The position numbers and the translations under genes are program-made. From a virus: a stretch of DNA of 27,598 nt. Within the stretch, counting starts at the first letter, position 1. Each line of letters begins with the position of its first letter. The stretch covers positions 1 through 27,598 of IMG/VR virus record IMGVR_UViG_3300035698_007128, one strand, 5' to 3'. Shown piece by piece: positions 15,055 to 21,841 of this stretch. The notes beneath the pieces are model-generated. The model was not told the origin of the DNA. It ran no database searches and saw nothing but the letters and a program-made list of their open reading frames with translations.

Positions 15055-15578
15055 CTAATCACTTCCCAACGGCTGTTCCATGAACCATGTTTATCAATAT
15101 CTTTCAAATAGTCAACAATCTCACCCAAAGTCTCGAAGTAGTAATCAGGATGAACCAGTCCGACAATCCACCCCGGAATCGTGTGGAACCCCCTTGGGGC
15201 ATAAATCAGGACTGGTTTCTTTTGCCCCACGGCAATCACAATCTCATGTGTAGTCCCATAGGTGGGGATATCTACATCCAAGAAAGCAATCAAAAAATCA
15301 GATTTATCAACCATACGCAAATCAGGGCCAATGATTTTATGCTTGACATAGTAATGAGCCTTCTCGTATTGCTCTAACTCCCTATACTCTTTGTACTTCT
15401 CAAGCTCGGTATCCAATCCTTCTGTAATAGAACCCGGCTTATCAGTAGGATCAAAAAACGAAAGATCAATCCCCCCCTTAGAGATAAGACCCCTCAGAGA
15501 CTTTCTCCAATCTCTACCCCCATCAGACAAAACCTCAATTGGGCCTGCAAGATATCCAATCGCACCCTTCAACTTCAT
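15051..15578 (-). CDS. Nucleoside 2-deoxyribosyltransferase-like protein
   Basis: 175 residues. N-terminal GYLAGPIEVLSDGGRDWR matches the YLAGP-type opening of nucleoside deoxyribosyltransferases and related hydrolases. DFLIAFLDVDIPTYGTTHEI with IAVGQKKPVLIYAPR matches the segment in which a Glu (here in THEI) attacks the deoxyribosyl bond. Relatives exchange or remove bases on deoxynucleosides or their monophosphates. It is translated just before the GMP reductase (ATGA), and its ATG follows AAAGGA. The precise reaction is uncertain; hydrolysis of deoxynucleotides is an alternative. Confidence 0.7.
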   Translation of the reverse strand: MKLKGAIGYLAGPIEVLSDGGRDWRKSLRGLISKGGIDLSFFDPTDKPGSITEGLDTELEKYKEYRELEQYEKAHYYVKHKIIGPDLRMVDKSDFLIAFLDVDIPTYGTTHEIVIAVGQKKPVLIYAPRGFHTIPGWIVGLVHPDYYFETLGEIVDYLKDIDKHGSWNSRWEVIR

Positions 15579-16195
15579 TACAATTCCTTTACAAGGCTAA
15601 TACCATCAGCTTGACTGACCATGAATCCCTTACCATCAACAATCTCTTCTAGAATCTCTTTAGAGTGGGACACCATAATGATCTGTAAATCAAGCATATC
15701 TGCAAGTTTATGAATCATCTTACCAAATTCAGTGTGACTTAAAACACTATGCTTCCCCGGTTCATCAAGAATGAACAAGGGGGCAGGCTTAGGATTCATC
15801 AGAGAATACATCCCCAATCGTAGGGCCAATGAAGCCACATCCAGTGGTCCACCCCCATCTTCGTTCATGGGATCGTACTTCTCACCCCCCTTGATATACC
15901 AAAAAGTGACCTCTGTTTGGTTTCTCTTGATCTCAAAATCAATACAAAAACCATAATCCTCACCATAAACAGATGAAAGAGCCAAGGACGCTACCTCCTC
16001 CAGATACTCCTTTACTTGTCCCTGTGTGATAGACATTACATCGTTCACAACATCCCTAGCTCTTTCAAAGTCAATAAGTAAGTTTGTCAACTCTTTTTCT
16101 TTAAGAATAATGTTGGAAAAATCTAGTTCCAAACTTTCCTTCTTGAGCTTCTGCTTATTCAAAACATTACGAATTTTTAACGTATCAAATGTCAA
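15578..16195 (-). CDS. Rad50/SbcC C-terminal half (split gene)
   Basis: 205 residues. After a short coiled-coil stretch (about 10-60) it has the second half of an SMC/Rad50-type ATPase: signature motif region EDGGGPLDVASLALRLGMY (112-130), Walker B PLFILDEP (Asp144, Glu145), D-loop and H-loop VSHS (His177). It has no Walker A; that is in the ORF at 17716. It must pair with that protein to form an active nucleotide-binding site. The start is TTG at 16195 with GAGGAAG upstream, encoded inside the end of the HRxDGPA gene; an in-frame stop lies four codons upstream, so no longer form exists. It lies about 1.5 kb downstream of the N-terminal half. Confidence 0.85.
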   Translation of the reverse strand: MTFDTLKIRNVLNKQKLKKESLELDFSNIILKEKELTNLLIDFERARDVVNDVMSITQGQVKEYLEEVASLALSSVYGEDYGFCIDFEIKRNQTEVTFWYIKGGEKYDPMNEDGGGPLDVASLALRLGMYSLMNPKPAPLFILDEPGKHSVLSHTEFGKMIHKLADMLDLQIIMVSHSKEILEEIVDGKGFMVSQADGISLVKEL

Positions 16196-16493
16196 ATTGC
16201 TTCCTCAACATATCTCGTGACTCTTCACTGAGTGTAATTGTCACCATCTTTTTCTTACTGGTCTTCTTTTTGAATTGCTTCTCAGTATATTCAACCCCTT
16301 CAATCCAATATTCTTTGGTTCCACTAGCCCTAATTATTGCAGGACCATCTAAACGATGTCTCTTCCCATTCTTCCACCATGCTTTAAAGCCACTATCATC
16401 AATATAAGCAGGCCCATCAAGTCGATGCCATTGGCCATTCTGCTTCCATTGTTGTGAATCTTCGTCTACTATAACCTCATACGTTTCCATCAT
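16185..16493 (-). CDS. HRxDGPA-repeat family protein, copy D
   Basis: 102 residues from ATG 16493 (MMETYEVIVDED). I reject the longer frame to 16523 because it begins inside the promoter. Two repeats (QNGQWHRLDGPA and NGKRHRLDGPA), IEGVEYTEKQF and the tail KKMVTITLSEESRDMLRKQFDI. It has its own consensus promoter and AAGGAG leader, and sits between the coiled-coil gene and the Rad50 C-terminal half. Its last codons provide the Shine-Dalgarno of the Rad50 half. Function unknown. Confidence 0.85.
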   Translation of the reverse strand: MMETYEVIVDEDSQQWKQNGQWHRLDGPAYIDDSGFKAWWKNGKRHRLDGPAIIRASGTKEYWIEGVEYTEKQFKKKTSKKKMVTITLSEESRDMLRKQFDI

Positions 16494-16521
16494 ATTCTCC
16501 TTAGTGTTATTGAACAATAGC

Positions 16522-16549
16522 ATTATACTACATATATACTCTATGTCAA
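16522..16549 (-). promoter_or_regulatory. Sigma70-type promoter P2
   Basis: On the minus strand: TTGACA (16549-16544), 16-bp spacer, TATAAT (16527-16522), both consensus. The TGA stop of the upstream coiled-coil gene is the TGA of TTGACA. The leader from TATAAT to the AAGGAG site is identical to that of P3 over about 34 bases. It drives copy D and probably everything to the left, including the Rad50 C-terminal half. Confidence 0.85.
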
Positions 16550-16812
16550 GACAAATCTATGTTATTCTCTTTGATGAAGGTATCGACCTCTGTGTAAAGG
16601 GAATCCAGTTCACCCTGAAGTACAACAATCTCCTTGTCATACCCTTCCAGAAGAACTCCAACTTCATCCATTGAACCCACATCAAACTCTTCTAGGATGG
16701 ACTCCTCTAGCTGCTTCTGTCTTCCTTGGAGCTCTGTCTTCTCTTTCTCCATACTAGAGATATGAGTCTTGATCTTATTGATGTCTTTGACTTTTTGTTC
16801 TGTGTTATTCAT
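16546..16812 (-). CDS. Coiled-coil protein in the Rad50/Mre11 cluster
   Basis: 88 residues from ATG 16812 (MNNTEQKVKDINK...), one base after the Mre11 stop; the longer frame to 16848 is the shadow of Mre11. Heptad patterns with many Lys, Glu and Leu fill most of the chain (ISSMEKEKTELQGRQKQLEE; GYDKEIVVLQGELDSLYTEV), with a break around VGSMDEVG. No CxxC hook. It may supply a coiled-coil arm for the split Rad50 or be an independent partner; the sequence alone cannot decide. Confidence 0.7.
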   Translation of the reverse strand: MNNTEQKVKDINKIKTHISSMEKEKTELQGRQKQLEESILEEFDVGSMDEVGVLLEGYDKEIVVLQGELDSLYTEVDTFIKENNIDLS

Positions 16813-16813
16813 T

Positions 16814-17719
16814 CTATGATACAAACCCTTCTTTAATAATTCCAACAATTTTTTTATCTATTTTATTCTTCTCTACATATACATCTAGGTTATCAAAGAA
16901 ACTTGTGCCAATACTGCCTTCTTTTCGCAGTTTTGCAACAAATTCATCCAATATCTTATTCTCTTTTTTCTTCTCATCATTCTCGAAAAATGGGTTATCC
17001 TTTACAGACAGATACTCTAATTCGTATTCCAGTGTCTCTGTATCGAAAATAACAACATGAGGCTTGTGCTTGCGGTCTCGATCACTTCTCGACAACCTAA
17101 GCATCGCTCCACAATTGATTAGAGTGACATCATCAGCCTCATACTCATACGAGTAGTGGTAATCACCCAGAAGATACAGATTGTATCCAGCATACTTTTT
17201 CACATATCCTGATGGTGAAATGAGTGGCTGGCCGGGATACAGTTCATTATCCCCCACCATTGCATGAGAAATACAGATATTGAATCGTTTATCATCCTTT
17301 GGCATCTTGGGTGTTTCACCATACGCATGACCGTAAATATCGACATTACCTATTGACATCCCATAATCAGCACAATCAACCAACTTGAATAAATCAGGTA
17401 AGGCCGTAGCAATGATCCTCAAGGCTGATTCTTCCTTGTACTTCAGGCTATGGTACAACATATCATGCTGTCCATGAATAGCATACACAGGAATATTGTG
17501 TTTTCGGATAAGCTCGATGATATCACAAATCAACCCCTTGGAAGGACTTGGCTTATCAAAGAAGTCACCAGCCTGTAGAACAGCCCTGCAAGCTCGCTCA
17601 CAGGCCGTTGAGAGTACATTGTCTAATTTCTGTAGGCATACTGCCCTAAAGTCCTCTTCGACTCTCCCAGAGGGTGTGGTGTCCTTTACATGACCATCTC
17701 CTAGTAGACAGAACTTCAT
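16814..17719 (-). CDS. SbcD/Mre11-type nuclease subunit
   Basis: 301 residues of the calcineurin-like metallophosphoesterase family. Motifs: GDGH (Asp8, His10), AGDFFD (Asp52), GQHD (82-86 region), SHA (His152) and LGDYHY (His188). Family members cut DNA ends and hairpins with Mn2+ and pair with a Rad50/SbcC ATPase; phage versions (T4 gp47) process ends for recombination-dependent replication. The GNH motif reads GQH (Gln84), replacing the usual metal-binding Asn. Its ATG overlaps the stop of the Rad50 N-terminal half (ATGA), so the two are translated together. Confidence 0.85.
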   Translation of the reverse strand: MKFCLLGDGHVKDTTPSGRVEEDFRAVCLQKLDNVLSTACERACRAVLQAGDFFDKPSPSKGLICDIIELIRKHNIPVYAIHGQHDMLYHSLKYKEESALRIIATALPDLFKLVDCADYGMSIGNVDIYGHAYGETPKMPKDDKRFNICISHAMVGDNELYPGQPLISPSGYVKKYAGYNLYLLGDYHYSYEYEADDVTLINCGAMLRLSRSDRDRKHKPHVVIFDTETLEYELEYLSVKDNPFFENDEKKKENKILDEFVAKLRKEGSIGTSFFDNLDVYVEKNKIDKKIVGIIKEGFVS

Positions 17720-18756
17720 TCTATGACCCTATCACAAAAAGGACAAACTTCAAATTCGTTATATAACAATTCATACTCTTCTTCCAAATCTAAAAGTCCA
17801 TCGACCTTCGTTTTAATTGACTCTGCATACCTATTATACTCGGAGAACAAAGAAGAAACCCTCTCCTTCTCCTTTTTAATATCTGCAATCATACCACAAT
17901 CGGATAAAAACAAGTCAATCGTCTTTTGAACTCCCCCACTATCCTTGATATTCCCAATACGAACAACCAAACTATTGTAGTTTGTATACAACCCACTGAT
18001 CTTATCACGCTTAAGACTAAGTGCTTTCAGCTTTTCTAGTTTGTCTTCAACAGCATCAAAGTCGAAAATGGGGACAACAAGACGATCAAATGATTCTACA
18101 ACAACCAAGTATTTAGCATATGTGGCAGAAAGAGCCTCCTTCTTACTACACACATTAGATAACTTCTCTTCTAGGGTCTCTACAGAGGACACCAAGGCTT
18201 CTAGGGCGTCAATATGCTGTAAAGAGGCAAGGGCTTCTGATAGCTCCTGCTTCTTCTCAGCATGGTACTCAATATCCTGTTTGACCTTTCGCTTAGACGA
18301 ATTCAGGTTCTTTACAACATTCTCCGCTTTCTCTAATCGTGTAACCTCATTGATGATGCTTGCAGCCTTACCCCCAGACTCATTCAATAGAAAGAAGTTG
18401 TCGAACTGTTCCTGAAGGTTGATATCGTTAAAATTAACAAACTCTAGGATAGCTTCGGGGACATTACCCCCCAAAGCGGTATAGGTTTCCCCATTGAATT
18501 CATAAGAACTTGTAGTCTTTGTCCTTGTGAAGATGATCTCTTTGCTATCCACAGTTACGATGATCTTACATTGCTTCTGTCCCCTACGGATATATGAACT
18601 ACCCCTTGGCTTCTGCATGAAGACTAACTTCAATGCTCTGATGATTGAAGTCTTCCCCGATCCATGTGAACCACAAATGACATTGATGTTCTTGTTCAAA
18701 ACAATCTCTGTGTCTTTGTGGGACTGGAAGTTGATTAACCTAATTTTTTCAATCAT
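17716..18756 (-). CDS. Rad50/SbcC N-terminal half ending at the zinc hook
   Basis: 346 residues. Walker A is GSHGSGKT (29-36). A Q-loop region follows (FNDINLQEQFDNFFLL), then a long coiled coil (about 140-330) that ends in CPFCDRVIE (Cys338, Cys341). CPxC is the zinc-hook motif normally found in the middle of Rad50. The protein stops five residues after the second Cys, so the returning coil, signature motif and Walker B are missing; the last two are encoded by the ORF at 15578. The start has TTGGG and a further AAGGA upstream. Overlap with Mre11 (ATGA) means the split is not an assembly end effect. Confidence 0.9.
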   Translation of the reverse strand: MIEKIRLINFQSHKDTEIVLNKNINVICGSHGSGKTSIIRALKLVFMQKPRGSSYIRRGQKQCKIIVTVDSKEIIFTRTKTTSSYEFNGETYTALGGNVPEAILEFVNFNDINLQEQFDNFFLLNESGGKAASIINEVTRLEKAENVVKNLNSSKRKVKQDIEYHAEKKQELSEALASLQHIDALEALVSSVETLEEKLSNVCSKKEALSATYAKYLVVVESFDRLVVPIFDFDAVEDKLEKLKALSLKRDKISGLYTNYNSLVVRIGNIKDSGGVQKTIDLFLSDCGMIADIKKEKERVSSLFSEYNRYAESIKTKVDGLLDLEEEYELLYNEFEVCPFCDRVIE

Positions 18757-18770
18757 CCCAATTCAAGTCC

Positions 18771-19544
18771 TTATTCTATGGTTACTCTGTATTCGTTTCC
18801 ATCTCTATTTTTATAATGAACTACATTACCAAATTCGTCATATACTAACCACTCTCTAAAACCACGAGGACTCCCCCACCACATACAAAGAGTACAATCC
18901 CAAAAATTCATTTGATGCAATATACGACCTAATCCATCATATTCGTACTGCCGCTCACGGACAAAAGACCCCCAATAATTCTTTTGGCTTACTACATCCC
19001 CTGATTCATTATATTCATAAAAATCCTCAAACCCATTACAGTCAATGAGATAAACATTATTACCATGTTCATCATACTCTTTCCAATACTCAAAACCATT
19101 CCAATCAATACAATGAATCTCATTCCCATGTTCGTCATACTCTTTCAAACGATCAAACATATTTGGGATATTTATGTCATCGAATTCTTTGTCTTCAGAC
19201 ATATTATATTCTTCTTCAGGGACAATCCTCAATACTTTGAATTTATCCGTAATTAACTTAGTCCCCCAGACAGTATCACAAGAGACAAATACTTCCCCAA
19301 GTACAGCAATCTCTAACATTACAAAAGTAGAATAATCAAAATCAAACAAGTATCTTGTGGCAAGATCACTGATGATTTGTTTACGTTTTTCCCGATCTGA
19401 CTGATAAAAGAAATACTCATCCATATTCTTACAAAAATGCGACCCACGATTATGCCACATTTCACCTTCAAATGAGTAAGTCTTCCCAACTTCATAAGTG
19501 ATATTAATACATCTTCCTTTGAATGTACCCATGTATGCTATCAT
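18771..19544 (-). CDS. Protein with DUF7666-like N-terminus and YDxxGN (RHS-like) repeats
   Basis: 257 residues. The first ~125 (GTFKGRCINITYEVGKTYSF ... WHNRGSHFC ... DYSTFVMLEIAVLGEV ... VWGTKLITDKFKVLRIVP) recall a phage and bacterial domain of unknown function with a YEVGKTY and GFHxC pattern. From ~130 on there are repeats of about 20 residues: LKEYDEHGNEI, WKEYDEHGNNV, FYEYNESGDVV, QYEYDGLGRI, LVYDEFGNVV. These resemble YD/RHS repeats, which form beta-strands in bacterial toxins and surface proteins. No signal peptide or toxin domain is visible. AAGGA plus TTTGGG precede the ATG. Function unknown. Confidence 0.75.
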   Translation of the reverse strand: MIAYMGTFKGRCINITYEVGKTYSFEGEMWHNRGSHFCKNMDEYFFYQSDREKRKQIISDLATRYLFDFDYSTFVMLEIAVLGEVFVSCDTVWGTKLITDKFKVLRIVPEEEYNMSEDKEFDDINIPNMFDRLKEYDEHGNEIHCIDWNGFEYWKEYDEHGNNVYLIDCNGFEDFYEYNESGDVVSQKNYWGSFVRERQYEYDGLGRILHQMNFWDCTLCMWWGSPRGFREWLVYDEFGNVVHYKNRDGNEYRVTIE

Positions 19545-19592
19545 CCCAAATCCTTATCTCAGGTGTATTCTTCTATTGTACTCACAATTACC

Positions 19593-19772
19593 TTAAACAT
19601 GCCAACAGTCAGAATCGCACTCAATGAGGGTATCAATACATTGTTCCAAATTTTCTTGGTCTTCGATGGGGAGGTCCATGATTGCTCTTTGAATGTCTTC
19701 ACATTGTGACAAATCTTCTTGGTATTCGATGGGTAGGTCCATGATTACTCTTTTAATGTCTTCTAAGTCCAT
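19593..19772 (-). CDS. Small acidic protein with internal duplication
   Basis: 59 residues (MDLEDIKRVIMDLPIEYQ...). It consists largely of two copies of a 21-residue unit (EDI[KQ]R[VA]IMDLPIE[YD]QE[DN]L[SE]QC) followed by an acidic tail with three Cys (CIDTLIECDSDCWHV). Probably two helix-loop-helix units. It starts three bases after the remnant family copy; the ribosome binding site is weak (GACAG), which lowers confidence. No family is recognised. Confidence 0.55.
   Translation of the reverse strand: MDLEDIKRVIMDLPIEYQEDLSQCEDIQRAIMDLPIEDQENLEQCIDTLIECDSDCWHV
19647..19763 (-). repeat. 63-bp imperfect tandem repeat inside a coding region
   Basis: Two units, 19647-19700 and 19710-19763, offset by 63 bases and differing at only a few positions. 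They encode the 21-residue duplication in the protein at 19593-19772. The in-frame length shows that the duplication was tolerated as protein. Confidence 0.8.
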
Positions 19773-19774
19773 TT

Positions 19775-19834
19775 TTAATTCTGTCTACAATACTGTGTTC
19801 CGTCGTTGCCCACAGCTACTTCATACGTTTCCAT
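19775..19834 (-). pseudogene. Truncated HRxDGPA-family remnant, copy F
   Basis: A 19-codon frame, METYEVAVGNDGTQYCRQN, then a stop. It matches the first ~20 residues of the family (compare METYEVMVAEDGGQRWYQN in copy B) and breaks off exactly where the first repeat would begin. Its ATG overlaps the stop of copy E (TAATG) with AGGAGA upstream, the same junction as between copies C and B. So a former tandem copy has been lost except for its 5' end. Confidence 0.75.
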
Positions 19835-20148
19835 TATAGTTCTCCTAGTTGAGTCTTCAGCATATCAGCAGTCTCTTGGCTGACTGTAATTGTTACTGTC
19901 TTCTCTTTCTTGCTGGTCTTCTCGATGAATTGTTTCTCAGTGTAATACTCACCATCAATGTAGTAATATTCCTCACCATTACCCCAAATCGAAGCAGGAC
20001 CATCAAGTCGATGTTGTTTTCCTTCCTTATACCATGATTTGTACCCACCTGAATCAATATAAGCGGGGCCATCAAGACGATGTAGCTTACCATTTTGACG
20101 CCATCTTTGATTCCCATTCTCTTCTACAGTTACTTGATACGTTTCCAT
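19834..20148 (-). CDS. HRxDGPA-repeat family protein, copy E
   Basis: 104 residues from ATG 20148 (METYQVTVEENGNQRW). The longer frame to 20211 starts inside the promoter and is rejected. Two repeats (QNGKLHRLDGPA and EGKQHRLDGPA), IDGEYYTEKQF and the tail VTITVSQETADMLKTQLGEL. It is closest to copy C: leader and the first ~50 coding bases are nearly identical. Leader AAGGAGAATAAGAAAATG and promoter P3 lie upstream; the last codons carry the Shine-Dalgarno of the remnant copy F. Confidence 0.85.
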   Translation of the reverse strand: METYQVTVEENGNQRWRQNGKLHRLDGPAYIDSGGYKSWYKEGKQHRLDGPASIWGNGEEYYYIDGEYYTEKQFIEKTSKKEKTVTITVSQETADMLKTQLGEL

Positions 20149-20182
20149 TTTCTTATTCTCCTTAGTGTTATTGAACAATAGC

Positions 20183-20211
20183 ATTATACCAAATCTTGTG
20201 CTGTTTGTCAA
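20183..20211 (-). promoter_or_regulatory. Sigma70-type promoter P3
   Basis: On the minus strand: TTGACA (20211-20206), 17-bp spacer, TATAAT (20188-20183), a perfect consensus promoter. It starts four bases after the stop of the HNH gene and drives copy E and the genes to its left. From TATAAT to AAGGAG it is identical to P2. Confidence 0.88.
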
Positions 20212-20214
20212 GAC

Positions 20215-20661
20215 TTAATTATCCCAATTCAAATCCTTGAAGTTAAATTTATTCAAATTATCGAAAACAGCTTTAAGGTCCGGCCAATCTACTTTTTTCT
20301 TCGGCCTACTTGAAAACTCTTCGATACGACGCATACACCAACCATACTGTTCTGGTCTATTCGTCTTCAACCAGTCTGCAAACCACAATGCATTCTTATG
20401 GGCCGACCTTTTCCCAAACTTGTGGCAAGCGGAACATAATGTGATTCCTACTCTTGGATTGAAGGAATGTAAGAAGTAGGCCTCTTTTGGCAATAGGTGG
20501 TGTGCTTGTGTGAATCGGTCTGACCCACAAATGGTACACTTATAATCACTGTAATTCCTTATCGTGATTGACCACAAACGGTAACATTTTCTCATCCAAT
20601 ACTGTGAATGGACATCCTCTTTATTCTTTTGGAGCTTCGACTTCTTCTTCAGTTTTGACAT
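20215..20661 (-). CDS. HNH endonuclease-like protein
   Basis: 148 residues. A Lys-rich start, then a zinc-supported HNH core: CTICGS, FTQAHHLLPK (catalytic His region), NPRVGITLCSACHKFG (Asn and second Cys pair with His). Such proteins are phage homing or accessory endonucleases, or structure-specific nucleases. It overlaps recA by 41 bases in another frame; no internal ATG has a better ribosome binding site, so the start is tentative. Lying directly after recA, it may take part in recombination or be a free-standing homing enzyme. Confidence 0.75.
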   Translation of the reverse strand: MSKLKKKSKLQKNKEDVHSQYWMRKCYRLWSITIRNYSDYKCTICGSDRFTQAHHLLPKEAYFLHSFNPRVGITLCSACHKFGKRSAHKNALWFADWLKTNRPEQYGWCMRRIEEFSSRPKKKVDWPDLKAVFDNLNKFNFKDLNWDN

Positions 20662-21841
20662 CGTTGTACTTATGCCGATTCTTACGCTCTGGTGTCTTAT
20701 GCATGTCGAACCATACGCGAGCTACCTCTTCTTCGATTACCTGTTCCATGTTGTTGTCTTCGATATAGGCCACAGCCCTGTGCAAACCTTGACCCAGCGT
20801 GACTTCTTCTCCGTCTTCACCAACCCAGTAGAACCAAGAACCATTGTTTGTCGCCTTGGGGTTTACCTTTTCGATGATCTCTTTATCTAAACCACACAAC
20901 CATTCAATATTTGCCGATAGATCATCCACCCCTACATCAAACAAGACCTTAAACATACCCTCTCGGTGAGGGGGACCAACCTTGTTCTTTTCAATCTGGA
21001 ATCCTAGATTGACACCAATTTTTTGCTTGTACTTGTTCTCAATATAACCCTTATGCCGTAGCATGACCCGTGTTGATGCGTAAAACAGAATAGCCTTACC
21101 ACCGGACACTGTGTTCTTCTTATACATCTCACCCACAGCATCCCGTGTTTGGTCGATGGCAATAATTGAGATATCATTTGCCGCCATTTCAAACAGGTAT
21201 TTACGGAACGCCTTAGAGAAACGCTTTGCCCTTGACATATCGTAAGAGCTTTTGTCGATATCCTCACTAAGCTCTACCTCTGATGGAAGGGCTGAAAGGG
21301 TGTCCACTCCAATACAAACAGGACCACGAATCTTACCCTCTTTGACCTTCTCAATCACTGTAGCCACAATGACATCAAACAGGTGTTCAATGCTCTTAGG
21401 ATGGCAACACCCAAACTTTCCATCAGCAGCCAGAACTTCTTCAAAGGCTTTCTTCTGAACCTTGCGGACATCCTTCTTGGCTTCGTTTGCCTTATTCTCT
21501 TTGGCAACATTCTCTAGTTGTACTTCTTCATCCAACCAATTACCTACATCAAGACCAAACAATTCAGCCCTATCAAAATCCATCGTATGTTCTGCGTCTG
21601 CAAACACAGCATATCCTCCCCTACGCTGGCAAGCACCCAAGATTTCCTGACACAATACAGTCTTTGCTGTCGAGTTAGCCCCATAGATATGCGTAATACG
21701 GTTCTCTGCAACGCCACCGGGGGCAGAATTAGAAATTGATAGGTCTAAAAGAGTACTTCCTGTAGAGAAATACTCCTTTACCTTAGCCAGTACTATTCTT
21801 TTAAGACTATCACTAGCCTTTTCTTTTTTTTGTTTAGCCAC
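20621..21841 (-). CDS. RecA-type recombinase
   Basis: 406 residues from GTG 21841 (VAKQKKEKASDS), chosen because AGGA lies six bases upstream; the longer frame to 21871 overlaps the previous gene. It forms filaments on ssDNA and pairs homologous strands. Landmarks: GGVAENRITHIYG, Walker A GANSTAKT (54-61), FADAEHTMDFDRAELFGLDV (compare FIDAEHALDPxYAxxLGVD), IGVDTLSALPSEVEL (Walker B region), SGGKAILFYASTRVMLR (compare GGxALKFYASVRLDIRR) and a late GFQIEKNKVGPP. Two oddities: the last Gly of Walker A is Ala59, and about 40 charged residues (around NVAKENKANEAKKDVRKVQ) are inserted before the segment matching SQPDTGEQAL. The C-terminus is acidic. Confidence 0.9.
   Translation of the reverse strand: MAKQKKEKASDSLKRIVLAKVKEYFSTGSTLLDLSISNSAPGGVAENRITHIYGANSTAKTVLCQEILGACQRRGGYAVFADAEHTMDFDRAELFGLDVGNWLDEEVQLENVAKENKANEAKKDVRKVQKKAFEEVLAADGKFGCCHPKSIEHLFDVIVATVIEKVKEGKIRGPVCIGVDTLSALPSEVELSEDIDKSSYDMSRAKRFSKAFRKYLFEMAANDISIIAIDQTRDAVGEMYKKNTVSGGKAILFYASTRVMLRHKGYIENKYKQKIGVNLGFQIEKNKVGPPHREGMFKVLFDVGVDDLSANIEWLCGLDKEIIEKVNPKATNNGSWFYWVGEDGEEVTLGQGLHRAVAYIEDNNMEQVIEEEVARVWFDMHKTPERKNRHKYNDVKTEEEVEAPKE

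Noticed and set aside
16494-16523. N-terminal extension of copy D to 16523 (MLLFNNTKEN)
   Set aside because: It starts inside the -10 region of promoter P2, so it cannot be on the transcript; the AAGGAG site supports the start at 16493.
16546-16848. Longer start of the coiled-coil gene at 16848
   Set aside because: The extra 12 codons lie inside the Mre11 gene and the ATG at 16812, one base after the Mre11 stop, fits the local pattern of tight coupling.
20149-20211. N-terminal extension of copy E to 20211
   Set aside because: It covers the promoter P3 itself; the start at 20148 has the right ribosome binding site.
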